Part shown: piece by piece, positions 47,195-56,769 of the stretch
Layout: each line of letters opens with the position of its first letter
Position numbering within the stretch: position 1 is the stretch's first letter
NCBI GenBank assembly: GCA_905221605.1
Contig: CAJNDS010002311.1
Location: 377,501-441,500 of the forward strand
Reading direction: 5' to 3'
DNA: 64,000 nt
From: Symbiodinium natans
Lineage: Eukaryota; Sar; Dinophyceae; Suessiales; Symbiodiniaceae
Program-made: the position numbers and the translations under genes
Notes under the pieces: model-generated
What the model was told of the DNA's origin: nothing
Database searches by the model: none
Seen by the model: the letters and a program-made list of their open reading frames with translations, nothing else

Positions 47195-47900
47195 CTGAAG
47201 CGGGCTTTACCCAAAACACCGCAAACGAAACCCCGACCCCAAACCACCAACACGGAAGGGGATGCATGTCAAGCCCTCAAACAGCCTCTACCCTGGTATA
47301 GGAGCCTTGTTAATTACAACAGGCTTTGGGGGGGTCTATAGGATATGAAAATACGGACCATAATAAGGGAATATTCGTAATCCCGAATCCGAGCCCTTTT
47401 TCTAAACCCTAAGGGCCAATTTACCTGAATCGTGCATGCTTGGGCTCCAAAATACTTCTAGTACAAATGCCAAAAGTTGAGGGAAAATAGGCGGGGATGC
47501 TACCCTACGGAACCCTTTAGATATGCACAGTATGTATTCCACGTCCACCCGAGTCGCCCCCACAAGTTCTGGGAAATCTTATACTACTTAAAAGGGCCCT
47601 TAAAGATTAGACCAGGGTTTTGGGGGGGTTATTCTAGTATAATCACAAAGGGACAATAGGGGAATAGAACTTCGGGTTTAGGGTTTAGGGCTTAGGGCTT
47701 AAGGCTTAGGGTTTACTTTAGGGCTTTAGGGCTTTTAGGGTTTGGTTCAGGGGTCAGGGGTTTGGGGTTCAAGGTATAGAGGGGTACTTGAAAGCTCTGT
47801 TGACTCCGTAAGTCTACTAAGTTTCCCTTAAACACCTTCTATAATCCTGATAACCCACCTTACCAACCCTACTTACTAAGTCAAAAGGGCTTCCAAGTGA
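47195..47900. other. Foldback-rich stretch without gene
   Basis: Family K-like copies at 47290-47385 and 47600-47668, a half family D at 47405-47470, family J at 47785-47899, and degenerate G-strand repeat at 47675-47770. Confidence 0.65.
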
Positions 47901-48000
47901 ACCCCTAAACCCTAAACCCTAAACCCTAAACCCTAAACCCTAAACCCTAAACCCTAAACCCTAAACCCTAAACCCCAAACCCTAAACCCTAAACCCTAAG

Positions 48001-48074
48001 CCAGTCTTGGAAGCCCGCAATCTGTATTCACGCACGACCTCGGCGGTGTTCCGCGGGCTGCTTTTTGCTAGGGG
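48001..48074 (-). CDS. Putative exon, basic helix
   Basis: Reads LAKSSPRNTAEVVREYRLRA then SKTG. C-strand array left, G-strand repeat right. Strong composition. Confidence 0.62.
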
Positions 48075-48409
48075 TTTAGGGTTTCGGGTTTAGGGTTTAG
48101 GGTTTAGGGTTTAGGGCTACGAGACCCAGGAGTAACCTAGGATTATAAAGGGTGCCCCTTTTTTGCTGAAAGGAGATTGTTAGGGAACCCCTGAACCCCC
48201 CCTAAGAAGGTTTTTGCAAGCGATCTGAAGTTATATATGCCATGCTTTAGGGCTCCGTGCTTGCAAGCATGCTGGAATCAGATGTTTAGGGTTTAGGGTT
48301 TAGGGTTTAGGGTTTAGGGTTTAGGGTTTAGGGTTTGGGGAAACTACCTAAGCTTGGAGTGCTTAGGGTTTAGGGCCCAGGGTTTAGGGTTTAGGGTTTT
48401 GGGGGGGGG

Positions 48410-48533
48410 TAGAGAACTACGTACACTTGTAATACTGTATATCAGAGACACTCCCCAAGACCGGTTCAAAGTTCCCGAGATGAATCACGACAGCCATGTA
48501 CGGGCGCATACTTATACAGTCGTTGAGGCGGGT
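48410..48533 (+). CDS. Putative exon
   Basis: Reads RELRTLVILYIRDTPQDRFK, VPEMNHDSHVRAHTYTVVEA. G-strand repeat on both sides. Strong composition; the only clear plus exon among minus neighbours. Confidence 0.53.
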
Positions 48534-48589
48534 TTAGGGTTTAGGGTTTAGGGTTTAGGGTTTAGGGTTTAGGGTTTAGGGTTTAGGGG

Positions 48590-48653
48590 CCCCGGTCCAC
48601 TTCCTCAGCCAGAGCCCGTATCTCGACGACCCCGTACATCCCCACTTCAACTA
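48590..48653 (-). CDS. Putative short exon
   Basis: Reads VEVGMYGVVEIRALAEEVDR. Good helical composition. Confidence 0.5.
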
Positions 48654-48705
48654 GCTAAATGGGAGGTTTACGGAAATACAGGACCCTAATATAGACCCCC
48701 CAATA

Positions 48706-48957
48706 ATGTTGACTTCACATTAGTGATTCCCGCCGCAATTGTAAAATCCCGCTGCCGGAACACAATATTGTAACCCGCCACAATTGTAAAATCCGACCCG
48801 GGAAATCCGGTTTTTACGGGCGTGGTGCTACTACCTAATACTAAAACTAATAGTACGTCCTACCAGGATTTAGGCGAATACAATTGAGGAGGCCCTGGCC
48901 GGAGAGATTGATCAATCAAGGGGGGGGGGGGGGTTTATTAATGCGAAGTCAACATTA
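48706..48957. mobile_element. Family I foldback element, 250 bp
   Basis: AATGTTGACTTCACATTA at the left is inverted as TAATGCGAAGTCAACATT at the right. Inside, CCGCAATTGTAAAATCC and GCCACAATTGTAAAATCC form a tandem pair. A poly-G run lies near the right arm. Confidence 0.72.
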
Positions 48958-49065
48958 GTAGGATTCCCTTACAAGAACGACCCGCAACAAGGTACCCCTA
49001 AACCCTAAACCCTAAACCCTGAACCCTAAACCCTAAACCCTAAACCCTCAACCCTAAACCCCCCG

Positions 49066-49197
49066 CCCACACCCCCTACGGAAACTCCCAAATGCAGCCA
49101 GCCGACGTGTGAAGGTTGCGGCAGATGCTCGCCTCGCAGCCGGTGCATTGTGCCAGAAGCTGCGCACACTCGGCCTGTGGCCGGGTCTACAAGCAGG
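49066..49197. CDS. Cys-rich exon-like island, strand unresolved
   Basis: Minus, after TTGTAG|: TRPQAECAQLLAQCTGCEAS, ICRNLHTSAGCIWEFP to a stop. Plus: TPKCSQPTCEGCGRCSPRSR. Both Cys-rich; third-position GC slightly favours minus. Confidence 0.48.
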
Positions 49198-49409
49198 GTT
49201 TAGGGTTTAGGGTTTAGGGTTTAGGGTTAGGGAAACTTCAGGACTCTTGGGAATCAACTAGGATGGAGGGTTAAAATCGTGCCCGTCTGTGTGCCACCTA
49301 GTTACCCTCAGCCCCTAAAGGGTTTCTAGTAGGGTTAAGGGTTTAGGGCAGGGTTTCGGGTTTAGGTGTTAAGGTTTAGGGTTAAGCAAATCTACAGTCC
49401 AAAACACGA

Positions 49410-49615
49410 AACCCCTGAGCTTGCAACACAAACCAGACCGATCTGTCCACCAGGAACCCATCATGTCGTGTGCCACCGGTCACATGGGAGACTGCTGGCA
49501 ACACTAAGCCCTAAACCCTAAACCCTAAACCCTAAACCGAAGTCGGCTACCATGCCCTTCCGCGACTACCCCACAATATAAGCCCCGTCGAAATGCTGCA
49601 CCTCTGCGTCGGGTT
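49410..49615 (-). CDS. Two exon-like islands
   Basis: 49415-49500 reads LPAVSHVTGGTRHDGFLVDR (plus also open). 49567-49613 reads PDAEVQHFDGAYIVG with GTAGTC following. Confidence 0.42.
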
Positions 49616-49960
49616 CCCCTAAACCCTAAACCCTAAACCCTAAACCCTGAACAGGGAACTTCGGGGTTTCGGGCTGAGGGAACCCTGAAACCCTAAGTCT
49701 AAGGCTTGTAAGTTTAGCTTCATGATCCCTAAGTATGGGCCCTTACATGGGCACCGTTATGTACCCCTTATACACTCTATAAATCCTTTAAAGGAGGTAA
49801 GGACCATATTGAGGGCCCATATAACTACGGAGTTTCTCAAGCAACTTGATTTCAGGGGCTTCGAGCTGAGGGGGTGACTTTAAACCCTAAACCCTAAACC
49901 CTAAACCCTAAACCCTAAACCCTAAACCCTAAACCCTAAACCCTAAACCCTAAACTCTAA

Positions 49961-50033
49961 CCATCCCCTCGAAGAAACACGTGGCCTCCAGCGGGACAAG
50001 TCGCTTGGCCGCCTCGATAACAGCCTGCGCGGG
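49961..50033 (-). CDS. Putative exon
   Basis: After CCCTAAACCCCGCGCAG|G in sense the frame reads AVIEAAKRLVPLEATCFFEG. Telomere repeat provides the polypyrimidine stretch. One of the best exon calls. Confidence 0.65.
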
Positions 50034-50144
50034 GTTTAGGGTTTAGGGTCAGAGGGTTTAGGGTTTAGGGTTAAGGGTTTAGGGTTAAGGGTTTAGGGTT
50101 TGGGGTTTAGGGTTCAAGGTTGAACGGTTTAGGGATTAGGGTTT

Positions 50145-50213
50145 AGGTGGAGGCAGCCAAGGTTCAAGGCGGGGCTCGTCAAGGTTGGCCACCTTCACTC
50201 TCTTCAACCCACT
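50145..50213 (-). CDS. Putative exon next to family B element
   Basis: Reads LKRVKVANLDEPRLEPWLPP. Plus is open too (VEAAKVQGGARQGWPPSLSS). Confidence 0.43.
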
Positions 50214-50218
50214 ATATA

Positions 50219-50330
50219 CTTGGTAGCCCAGTAGCCATATTGCAATAAGGGTACCCTTTTTTGGGGGTTGGTTACTTTATAAGGGGACCCAGAACCAAAA
50301 AAAGGGTAAAGGGTACCACTGGGCTACCAA
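50219..50330. mobile_element. Family B foldback element, best copy
   Basis: CTTGGTAGCCCAGT left, ACTGGGCTACCAAG right, perfect; inner arms also pair. TATA on both sides is the 4-bp target-site duplication. Other copies 52582-52686 and 28826-28889; a diverged one at about 39147-39243. Confidence 0.9.
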
Positions 50331-50339
50331 GTATAAGGT

Positions 50340-50636
50340 TCAATAGGGAATACCGGGGCCTTAAAGTACTTCCTGTATAAGGACTTTGGGGCCCAAGTAT
50401 ATTATGATAAGGTACATGGACCCTTAGGGTAAGGGGCCATACGGAATCTTTGGGGTTTCCGATTATGGGGGGGTACCCTTTTTGGGGGGTCCCTTTAAGG
50501 GGACTCTATTCTATTTGGGGTATAGAAGGGGTACCCCTATTTTCGGGAAACGTCCATTTGAAACCTTCTTGGGGCTCGTATTGACCCTACTTCTTGGGTC
50601 TATTTTAGGGGCCCCTTATTATCGCAAAACCCCAAG
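50340..50636. mobile_element. Adjacent family D and family E elements
   Basis: 50340-50428 ends GGTACATGGACCCTTAGGG (family D). 50467-50634 begins GGGGGGGTACCCTTTTT and ends TTATCGCAAAACCCC (family E). With family B just before, three different foldbacks stand head to tail within 420 bp. Confidence 0.66.
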
Positions 50637-50659
50637 CCCTGAACCCTAAACCCTAAACC

Positions 50660-50745
50660 CCAAATATTTCAAAGAGCCTCAGTGGCGCGCTGCGGGTCCG
50701 ATGCGCACTTGTCGCAGAGGGTGTTGCCAGACCTTCGATGCTTTA
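50660..50745 (-). CDS. Putative exon with CxxC
   Basis: Reads RRSGNTLCDKCASDPQRATE then AL to a stop; a second minus frame is open. CDKC suggests zinc binding. Confidence 0.5.
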
Positions 50746-50808
50746 GGGCTTCGGGTTTAGGGTTTAGGGCTGGCTGCGTTTCCTAAACGTCCGAAACGAT
50801 GTTGCCAA

Positions 50809-51035
50809 GACCCAAGAGTAATAGAGTAACCTAGGAATAGAAGGGGTGGTTTAAAGGGGTTTACAACGGAACCCAAATCCTAAAAAAGGGAACAAGGTAC
50901 TCCGGGTCCTACCAGTACCGCACCCGTGTTTCGCCGAGTTCGACCTCGTGGCCCAAGCTGCAACCAACCCCGCCCCCCACCCCCCAAAGTGAAGAGGCGC
51001 AGGCTTGTCCACCAGGGCCTGGCAACCTGTGTGAG
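50809..51035. other. Family C copy and strand-unresolved islands
   Basis: 50809-50912 is a family C foldback. 50915-50990 is open on plus (CFAEFDLVAQAATNPAPHPP) and minus (LGHEVELGETRVRYW). 50990-51035 plus reads EAQACPPGPGNLCETWVR. Confidence 0.4.
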
Positions 51036-51215
51036 ACTTGGGTTCGGGATTTAGTGGTTCGGGGTTTAGGGCTTAGGGCTTAGGGTTTCGGGTTTCGGGG
51101 TTTATGGGAGTATGTGTGTGGTTGGTTGGTTGGTGGGTTGGGGTGGGGTGGGGGGGGGGGTCATTGTGGCTCTTGATTGTTTCGAGGGCTCCGAACTTTT
51201 AGGCAGCCCATATAT

Positions 51216-51325
51216 GGGTGGTTGTCAAAGTTATGATCCCTTTTGGGGTACCCTAAATACTAAGTGGTGCTGCATTATAATACTGTAGGGAGCCCAAAAA
51301 GGGACCATCATTTTGACAACCACCC
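51216..51325. mobile_element. Family G foldback element, best copy
   Basis: GGGTGGTTGTCAAA left, TTTGACAACCACCC right; then ATGATCCCTTTTGG against CCAAAAAGGGACCAT. Confidence 0.85.
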
Positions 51326-51334
51326 AGATAATTC

Positions 51335-51462
51335 GGCACAGCCCCCCCGAAGTGGGTGTATGTCTGGGCGATGTCGGGCTGCTGAAAGTTAAGTCCAACA
51401 AGGTTGAAGATCGATCTTGGGCCGAGTAAGTACTCGAAACTGGCTTTCAGCGGTTCGGTGCT
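51335..51462 (-). CDS. Putative exon, faint phosphoribosyltransferase-like motif
   Basis: 43 codons open: PLKASFEYLLGPRSIFNLVG, LNFQQPDIAQTYTHFGGAVP. LGxRSIFNLxG recalls LGxRTxFNxLGP of anthranilate phosphoribosyltransferase, but the match is one short motif. Plus is open too and ends at a GTAAGT (51426). I favour minus on composition. Confidence 0.54.
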
Positions 51463-51496
51463 TTAGGGTTTCTGGGTTTTAGGGCTGTTTCACCCG

Positions 51497-51575
51497 AACC
51501 CTTCCTCCAGCCGCTTGGGGTCGTTTGGGATCACATACCCTTTGGCTCAAAAATGGTTGCTGGTGTCCCAGACCC
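51497..51575 (-). CDS. Putative exon
   Basis: Reads YVIPNDPKRLEEGFG and ends TTCGG|GTGAAAC (donor-like). Probably upstream of 51335-51462 in the same gene. Confidence 0.5.
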
Positions 51576-51599
51576 CAGACAGGGCTTGCTTAGGGCTTA

Positions 51600-51662
51600 G
51601 GGCTTAGGGCTCAGGGCTCAGGGCTCAGGGCTCAGGGCTCAGGGCTCAGGGCTCAGGGCTTA
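51600..51662. repeat. Homogenised variant array (GGGCTCA)n
   Basis: About seven GGGCTCA units bordered by GGGCTTA. Confidence 0.93.
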
Positions 51663-51776
51663 GGGATTGCTTAAGGCTTAGGGTAGAGGGCTTGGGGCTT
51701 AGGGCGTAAGGCTTAGGTCTTATAGGTCTTCGGGCTTTGGGGCTTAGGTCTCAGGGCTTAAGGGGTTTCAAGGTGC

Positions 51777-51890
51777 AAGGCGTAATCTGGGCCTGGACTC
51801 AAGCATCGCGATCTCGTGCGGACGAACTTCGCGAGACCTCTGCACTCCCTAGACAACCACATGAACTCCAAGATTGGCGGTCATATGGGG
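51777..51890 (+). CDS. Putative exon
   Basis: Reads IWAWTQASRSRADELRETSA, LPRQPHELQDWRSYGAF; a family E-like element follows (51893-51995). Confidence 0.53.
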
Positions 51891-52065
51891 CTTTTCGGAA
51901 ACAGGGGTACCCCTTTTTGGGGGTCCCTTTAAGGGGATGCTACTCTATTGGGGTATGAAAGGGGTACCAACTTTTTGGGAAATACCCCTCTACCCTATGC
52001 TACTATAATCCCTAATTAAGGTATACGAAATGCCCTTTTGTGATTCTCTTGGTCCCCAAGGTATG

Positions 52066-52150
52066 ACCTGGAAGAGGTGACTTGCAAGCTGGATCGAGTG
52101 CTTGGCCCCCCGCGCACCGACACTCTTCAACGCCAAAAGCGTCCCTACTT
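52066..52150 (+). CDS. Putative exon
   Basis: Reads RYDLEEVTCKLDRVLGPPRT, DTLQRQKRP. A dispersed TTTGGCGTAGACCCTGCAAA repeat follows (also at 8335 and 55390). Minus is open for 82 codons but less protein-like. Confidence 0.48.
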
Positions 52151-52299
52151 TGGCGTAGACCCTGCAAAAAACAGTATATACTTTCTGTAGAAGTAGCTAT
52201 AATCGCAACCCAAAGTAGCCTAGCATTCGAAGGCATTCTCCCCCGAAAGGACACCATCAATCCTAAACGCTCAACCGGAAAACCCTAAACCATCCAAAA

Positions 52300-52385
52300 A
52301 GGCCCCTGCCGCCGCCAGCCGCCATCTTGGCTTTGCGCAGCGGCCTGGATCGAATACTTACATGCATCCCAGCCCCCACCTCCTA
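52300..52385 (+). CDS. Putative exon
   Basis: Reads KAPAAASRHLGFAQRPGSNT then YMHPSPHLL. Family H follows. Confidence 0.45.
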
Positions 52386-52407
52386 AACCCTTAACCCTAA
52401 GTTAAGC

Positions 52408-52522
52408 CCAGACTCCTGGGAGGATCCAAAAAGTAGATCCACTTAAGGGTTCCCAAAAATGACCCAAAAGCAGTCTAGGGTACTATTTCGGGTCTACGCT
52501 TTGGATCCTCCCAGGGGTCTGG
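52408..52522. mobile_element. Family H foldback element
   Basis: CCAGACTCCTGGGAGGATCC left and GGATCCTCCCAGGGGTCTGG right: 23-bp arms with one mismatch. Single copy. Confidence 0.82.
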
Positions 52523-52581
52523 GAGCCTCACCGAATGCTAGATCCGAAATCTGAAAGCCCTCATGTGAATTCAATGTTAGG

Positions 52582-52686
52582 CTTGGTAGCCCAGTCTTAT
52601 GATAAGGCCCCCCTTTTTGGGTTGGATACTTTATAAGGGAAACCAGAACCCAAAAAAGGGTGAAGGGTGCCACTGGGCTCCAAGTA
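52582..52686. mobile_element. Family B foldback element, copy
   Basis: CTTGGTAGCCCAGT left, CACTGGGCTCCAAG right, with TAGG on both sides as 4-bp duplication. Confidence 0.83.
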
Positions 52687-52744
52687 GGAGGGACCCCTCA
52701 TCCTGATGATCGACATGAAGACCCCTGAGGGCTCAGGGTTTAGG

Positions 52745-52960
52745 TTTTAACCCCTGGATGCTTCTGCGGCCTTCAACGTGACATGAGGGTAAGTTGATTC
52801 GGTTTGAAGGTTCCGCTCATAAGTGCGCATCACCCCCCAGGGTTTAGGGTTTAGGGTTTAGGGGTTTAGGGGTTTCCACCCTCGAAGGCTCCGAAAGAAC
52901 GAGCCGGAAGAACAAACTCCTGTGCCCACCCGGAGGCAGGGCGAGCTATGTTACCCTCAC
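52745..52960 (+). CDS. Two putative exons
   Basis: 52747-52782 reads TPGCFCGLQRDMR and ends ATGAGG|GTAAGTTG, a canonical donor. 52866-52958 reads RRLRKNEPEEQTPVPTRRQG then ELCYPH (or SKAPKERAGRTNSCAHPEAG). Confidence 0.48.
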
Positions 52961-53047
52961 CCTAAACCCTAAACCCTAAACCCTAAACCCAAAACCCTAA
53001 ACCCAAAACCCTAAACCCTAAACCCTAAACCCTAAACCCTAAACCTC

Positions 53048-53145
53048 TGGGGCCCCCTACGCAGTGCTGGAAGAGCCACCTCATCAGTCCAAAGTTCGTG
53101 CTTCGGGCTCTCCAACAGCCAGGTTCCGGTTCTTAGTAGGGACCC
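53048..53145 (+). CDS. Putative exon
   Basis: Reads APYAVLEEPPHQSKVRASGS, PTARFRFLVG. A second plus frame is open. C-strand repeats on both sides. Confidence 0.45.
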
Positions 53146-53324
53146 TAAACCCTAAACCCTAAACCCTAAAACCCTAAAACCCCTAGAACCCTACAACCCG
53201 AAAACCCTAAAACCCTAAAACCCTGAAACCCTAAAACCCTACACCTTAAACTTAAACCCTAAACCCTTAACCCCTATACACCCTAGACCCAAAAACCCCT
53301 AAACCGTACACCCTAAAACCCTGA
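53146..53324. repeat. Degenerate CCCTAAA target block, left of LINE
   Basis: CCCTAAAA/CCCTAGA/CCCTACA variants up to the LINE junction at 53325. Confidence 0.9.
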
Positions 53325-55166
53325 TTTAGAGAACGAAAATCCAGGCTAAAAAAGGATGGTCGGCCGGTACCTTGGGATAAACAGCACGAGGCGTTTGCAG
53401 ACCACCTCGCCAATGTACAATGGGGTCCCACCACGGTCACGGCAGAGGAAAGAGACCTATTACGGGAGTCGCCCTCTTTATACGCGCCCTCGGCTACACC
53501 GCCCCCACCCTTCACCCTGATAGAACTTTCCGACGTTATCAAGCAATTACGAAAGGCTAAAGCGCCTGGTCCAGATAACATCCACAATGAGCTGGTGCTA
53601 CTTCTGGACTACATCGGGGAACAACAGTTATTGGAAATGTTCAACGAATGTTTCAGTAGCGCAACAGTTCCCCAAGAGTGGAAAGAGGCTCTTATCGTTA
53701 GTATTTATAAAGGCAAAGGTTCGAATTCTGACCCTGCTAATTATAGGCCAATTTCCTTGCTAAATACATTCTATAAGATCTACGCGGCATTACTTCAAAA
53801 AAGATTGGCTAAAGCGCACGATCATCAGCTTCGGAGCACGCAATTTGGTTTTAGGGCTAATAGATCCACGCAACAACCACTGTTCGTCCTACGCAGATTG
53901 CAAGACCTAGCGCTGAAAACAGGCTCTCCCTTTCAGCTGCTATTCCTAGATTGGAGAATGGCGTTCGACAAAGTTGATCATGATTCTATGATCATAGCAC
54001 TGGAGCGCCTTGGAGTACACCGCCAATATGTCGACATTATTAGAGATCTTTACACCGACCAGACATTCTATACGCGAGGACCCTTCGGGGACACCGCCAA
54101 GGCTACACCGCACACCGGTATTCGGCAAGGATGCCCCCTAAGCCCGTATTTATTTATCATGGTTATGACAGTGCTTTTCTCTGATGTAGACCGCAGGCTC
54201 CGTATACATGGCACCCCCACTAACTCCTGGTCGGTAGGCAAACCAGTATACGATCTAGAATACGCTGATGACACGCTTCTCATTTCGGTTACAAAGCCAC
54301 AAATGAACGACATACTTAAAGCAATTGAGGTAGAAGCCACCCTATACGGGATGCTTCTGAACAAAGAAAAAACAGTCTCGCTGGAGTACAACGCCGACGC
54401 CCCCCAGGTCCTATACTTTGCCGATGGCTCCCCGGTTCCCATAACCACTGACACTAAATATTTAGGCTCTCAGGTTACATGGGACAAGGCCACTAAGCAT
54501 GCCATAGAAGCTCGTAAAGCCAAGGCGCACATTTCCTACATCAAACTCCAACATTTCTGGAGGTCACGCATCAATTCTAGAACTAAAACTAGAATCTTCC
54601 ATGCCATAGTCTTGCCTACATTACTGTACGGATTGGATACGCTTACTCTGGAAATTAAGCACCTAAAGACCATAGATGCATGGTACCACAAATATCTTCG
54701 GAGAGCACTAGGAGTCAAGGACTCATATTATTCTCACATCTCGAATCGAAGGGTATGGACGCTAGCGGGCCGCCCCACGCTACCATCCCAAATTTTGACC
54801 TCTGCCCAGTTAAAGCAATTGGCAAACAGCTTGGCTACACCGCCCAACAATCCGGTGCACCATGTAGTATACTCTCCGGGTTGTAAAGATAGGATCAAAT
54901 TCACGAAGTCTTCACACAGAGGACATCCCCAAAGATATTGGCTGGAACTCAATACCGAGTATGCATTACCGGTGCTTAAAGAATACATAAGGCTAAACCG
55001 CATAAACACGGAGGAGCAAAGGCAAGACTTCTTAGGCCTCAAACACCTCCTTAATAGGGACCCCCTCTTCCTGTCTTTCCTGGAATCTGCGCCGACGCGC
55101 TGCCCCCACTTGTTCAAAAGACACGCCAAAGCTCTTGCATGCGCATGGCTGCCATAAAAAAAAAAA
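53325..55166 (+). mobile_element. 5'-truncated LINE retrotransposon with reverse transcriptase
   Basis: Non-LTR retrotransposon. 610 codons are open from 53325 to TAA at 55155-55157. The annotated-style start at 53595 is GTG and internal; the frame reaches back to a TGA at 53322. Residues about 75-86 LRKAKAPGPDNI open the RT domain. Motif A Asp at 209 (FLDWRMAFDKVDHD), RQGCPLSP at 267-274, catalytic YADD at 313-316. After RT comes the usual Trp/Arg-rich C-terminal region. No endonuclease domain, so the 5' part is missing. No frameshifts, suggesting a recent copy. The stop overlaps an 11-A tail (55156-55166), leaving no 3' UTR. Both sides are CCCTAAA-type repeat. Confidence 0.95.
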
Positions 55167-55390
55167 CCCTAAACCCTAAACCCGAAGCCCTGAACCCTAA
55201 CCCTAAACGCACAACCCTACACCCTAAAACCCTAAACCCTACACCCTACCACCCTACGCCTTAAACCCTATACACCTAAAACCCTCAACCGTGCACCTTA
55301 AACCCCAACCCCTAAAACCCTAAAACCCTAAACCCTAAAACCCTAAACCCTAAAACCCTAAACCCTTAAACCCTACACCCTAAACCCTAC
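55167..55390. repeat. Degenerate CCCTAAA block, right of LINE
   Basis: Begins CCCTAAACCCTAAACCCGA directly after the poly(A), in the same orientation as the left flank. Confidence 0.9.
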
Positions 55391-55392
55391 TT

Positions 55393-55484
55393 TGGAGTAG
55401 ACCCTGGAAAAAAGAAGCAGAAACTTGCATAAGAACCCAGAACCCAAAAAGGTATTAAAGCATAGTACTCCAAAACCCAGTAAA
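55393..55484. repeat. Dispersed TTGGAGTAGACCCTG repeat
   Basis: TTTGGAGTAGACCCTGGAAA..AAGAACCCAGAACCCAAAAA..TAGTACTCCAAAACCCAGTA. Related segments at 8330-8440 and 52140-52230. Confidence 0.65.
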
Positions 55485-55502
55485 CCCTAAACCCTAAACC
55501 CA

Positions 55503-55600
55503 AAATCGACCCCCGCAGCCCCTCCGAGAGATGAGCCGGCTCCAAAAAGCGCGTGCTCCTCCGGGCCACTACGGAAGGAAAGGCGGCTGATCAGGGTGTA
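55503..55600 (+). CDS. Putative exon
   Basis: Reads KSTPAAPPRDEPAPKSACSS then GPLRKERRLIRV, or PLREMSRLQKARAPPGHYGR in another plus frame. Confidence 0.43.
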
Positions 55601-55644
55601 GGGTTTGGGGCTGGGGGTTTGGGATTTGGGGCTAACGGTTTAGC

Positions 55645-55822
55645 ATGAGGATTCAGGGTTCGGAGACAACGGTGCAAGCACGCAACCCACAAGCGCGTGG
55701 CATTCAGGGCTTTGGGCCTACACTGTTGCTGGTCGCTTTGGGGCACAAAGAAACACGGCTTCTCGAGGATGAGGCTACAAACCAATCACAGTGAGAACCT
55801 GTTGTGGGCAGGGTCGTGGGAC
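55645..55822 (+). CDS. Putative exon, basic
   Basis: 55 codons open: RVRRQRCKHATHKRVAFRAL, GLHCCWSLWGTKKHGFSRMR, LQTNHSENLLWAGSWD. A 64-codon minus frame overlaps (Cys/Pro-rich). Confidence 0.43.
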
Positions 55823-55895
55823 CCTAAACCCTAACCCCTAAAGCCTGAACCCTACATTCCAAACTCTACCACCCTAAACCCCAAACCCTGAACCC

Positions 55896-55950
55896 CCAGC
55901 TGCCTAGAGAGGGCCGGCAGAAAAGGGGCTTTCGGTCAGTGGGCTTCTGA
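55896..55950 (+). CDS. Short exon-like island
   Basis: Reads QLPREGRQKRGFRSVGF to TGA. C-strand left, G-strand right, then a poly-C run (55993-56013). Confidence 0.38.
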
Positions 55951-56013
55951 TTTAGGGTTTAGGGTTTAGGGTTTAGGGTTTAGGGTTTAGGGCCCCCCCC
56001 CCCCCCCCCCCCC

Positions 56014-56072
56014 GGCGCTCCACGCTGCTCTTCGTGCCACCGAGCACGGGCTCGAAGACACGGAGCCTTGTA
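56014..56072 (+). CDS. Putative exon with GTAAGG donor
   Basis: Poly-C then GGCGCTCC; reads ALHAALRATEHGLEDTEP and ends GAGCCTT|GTAAGGGTCTAGGG. The donor leads directly into G-strand telomere repeat. Confidence 0.57.
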
Positions 56073-56164
56073 AGGGTCTAGGGTCTAGGGTCTAGGGTTT
56101 AGGGTTTAGGGTTTAGGGTTTAGGGTTTGGGGTTTGGGGTTTGGGGTTTAGGGGTTTCGGGCAG

Positions 56165-56290
56165 CCTTAGCCGGGGGAAGTCTGCTTCGCGGGTTTACTA
56201 CCAGACATGGGCATGGGCAAGATGCTTCTTAAATCGCACCCGTAGACCCGACAGCCTGAAGCCTAAACTGACGCCTCAAAATCTTGGGGT
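56165..56290 (+). CDS. Putative exon, two overlapping plus frames
   Basis: One frame reads KSASRVYYQTWAWARCFLNR, TRRPDSLKPKLTPQNLGVVA. The other reads AGLLPDMGMGKMLLKSHP, reminiscent of SNF2 helicase motif I (GDEMGMGKT) but one residue short and with Met in place of the Thr. Not assignable. Confidence 0.42.
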
Positions 56291-56575
56291 AGTTGCACGG
56301 TCCCTTACTTCAGACCCTGTTAAAGGGACCATATGAAGGGATCGTGTCACTTGTGGACCATGAATCGATAAGGAAAAGCCCAGATCATCCACCCCCATAT
56401 ATCATACCAATAAGCTCAGGGTTCAGGGTTTTAGATACACTCGTATTTGCTTAAGAACCATCCACGAAAGAAACAATATCCTCCTGCAATGATGTAGGTA
56501 GAGTTGAGGTTTTACGTTTCAGGGGGATTCAAGGGTCTGGGATATAGGGTTCGGTTTGGTGTTTCAGGATTTCAG

Positions 56576-56671
56576 GTTTGGATGTTTGCAGAGTTTCTGC
56601 GGTTCATGCTTGGCCCTGAGATCTCTTGGAGAGCTCCGGGGGCTAGAAGGACTGAGGGGTGGCTCTGCTAA
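56576..56671 (+). CDS. Putative exon, possibly terminal
   Basis: After GGATTTCAG|G the frame reads VWMFAEFLRFMLGPEISWRA then PGARRTEGWLC to TAA at 56669-56671. Good acceptor, strong composition. Confidence 0.57.
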   Translation, partial: VWMFAEFLRFMLGPEISWRAPGARRTEGWLC

Positions 56672-56769
56672 GTCTATACTTACCAATTCACAGTATATAT
56701 ATATATATGTACATATATCCTTCAAGTACTTAACCTACTAATAAGAACCCATAGTAAACCCTGAACCCT

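Noticed and set aside
53595-53597. GTG as true start of the RT protein
   Set aside because: The frame and RT-family sequence (LRKAKAPGPDNI) extend upstream to 53325; the element is simply 5'-truncated.
54068-55129. Minus-strand frames of 60-131 codons
   Set aside because: Antisense shadows of the LINE reverse transcriptase.
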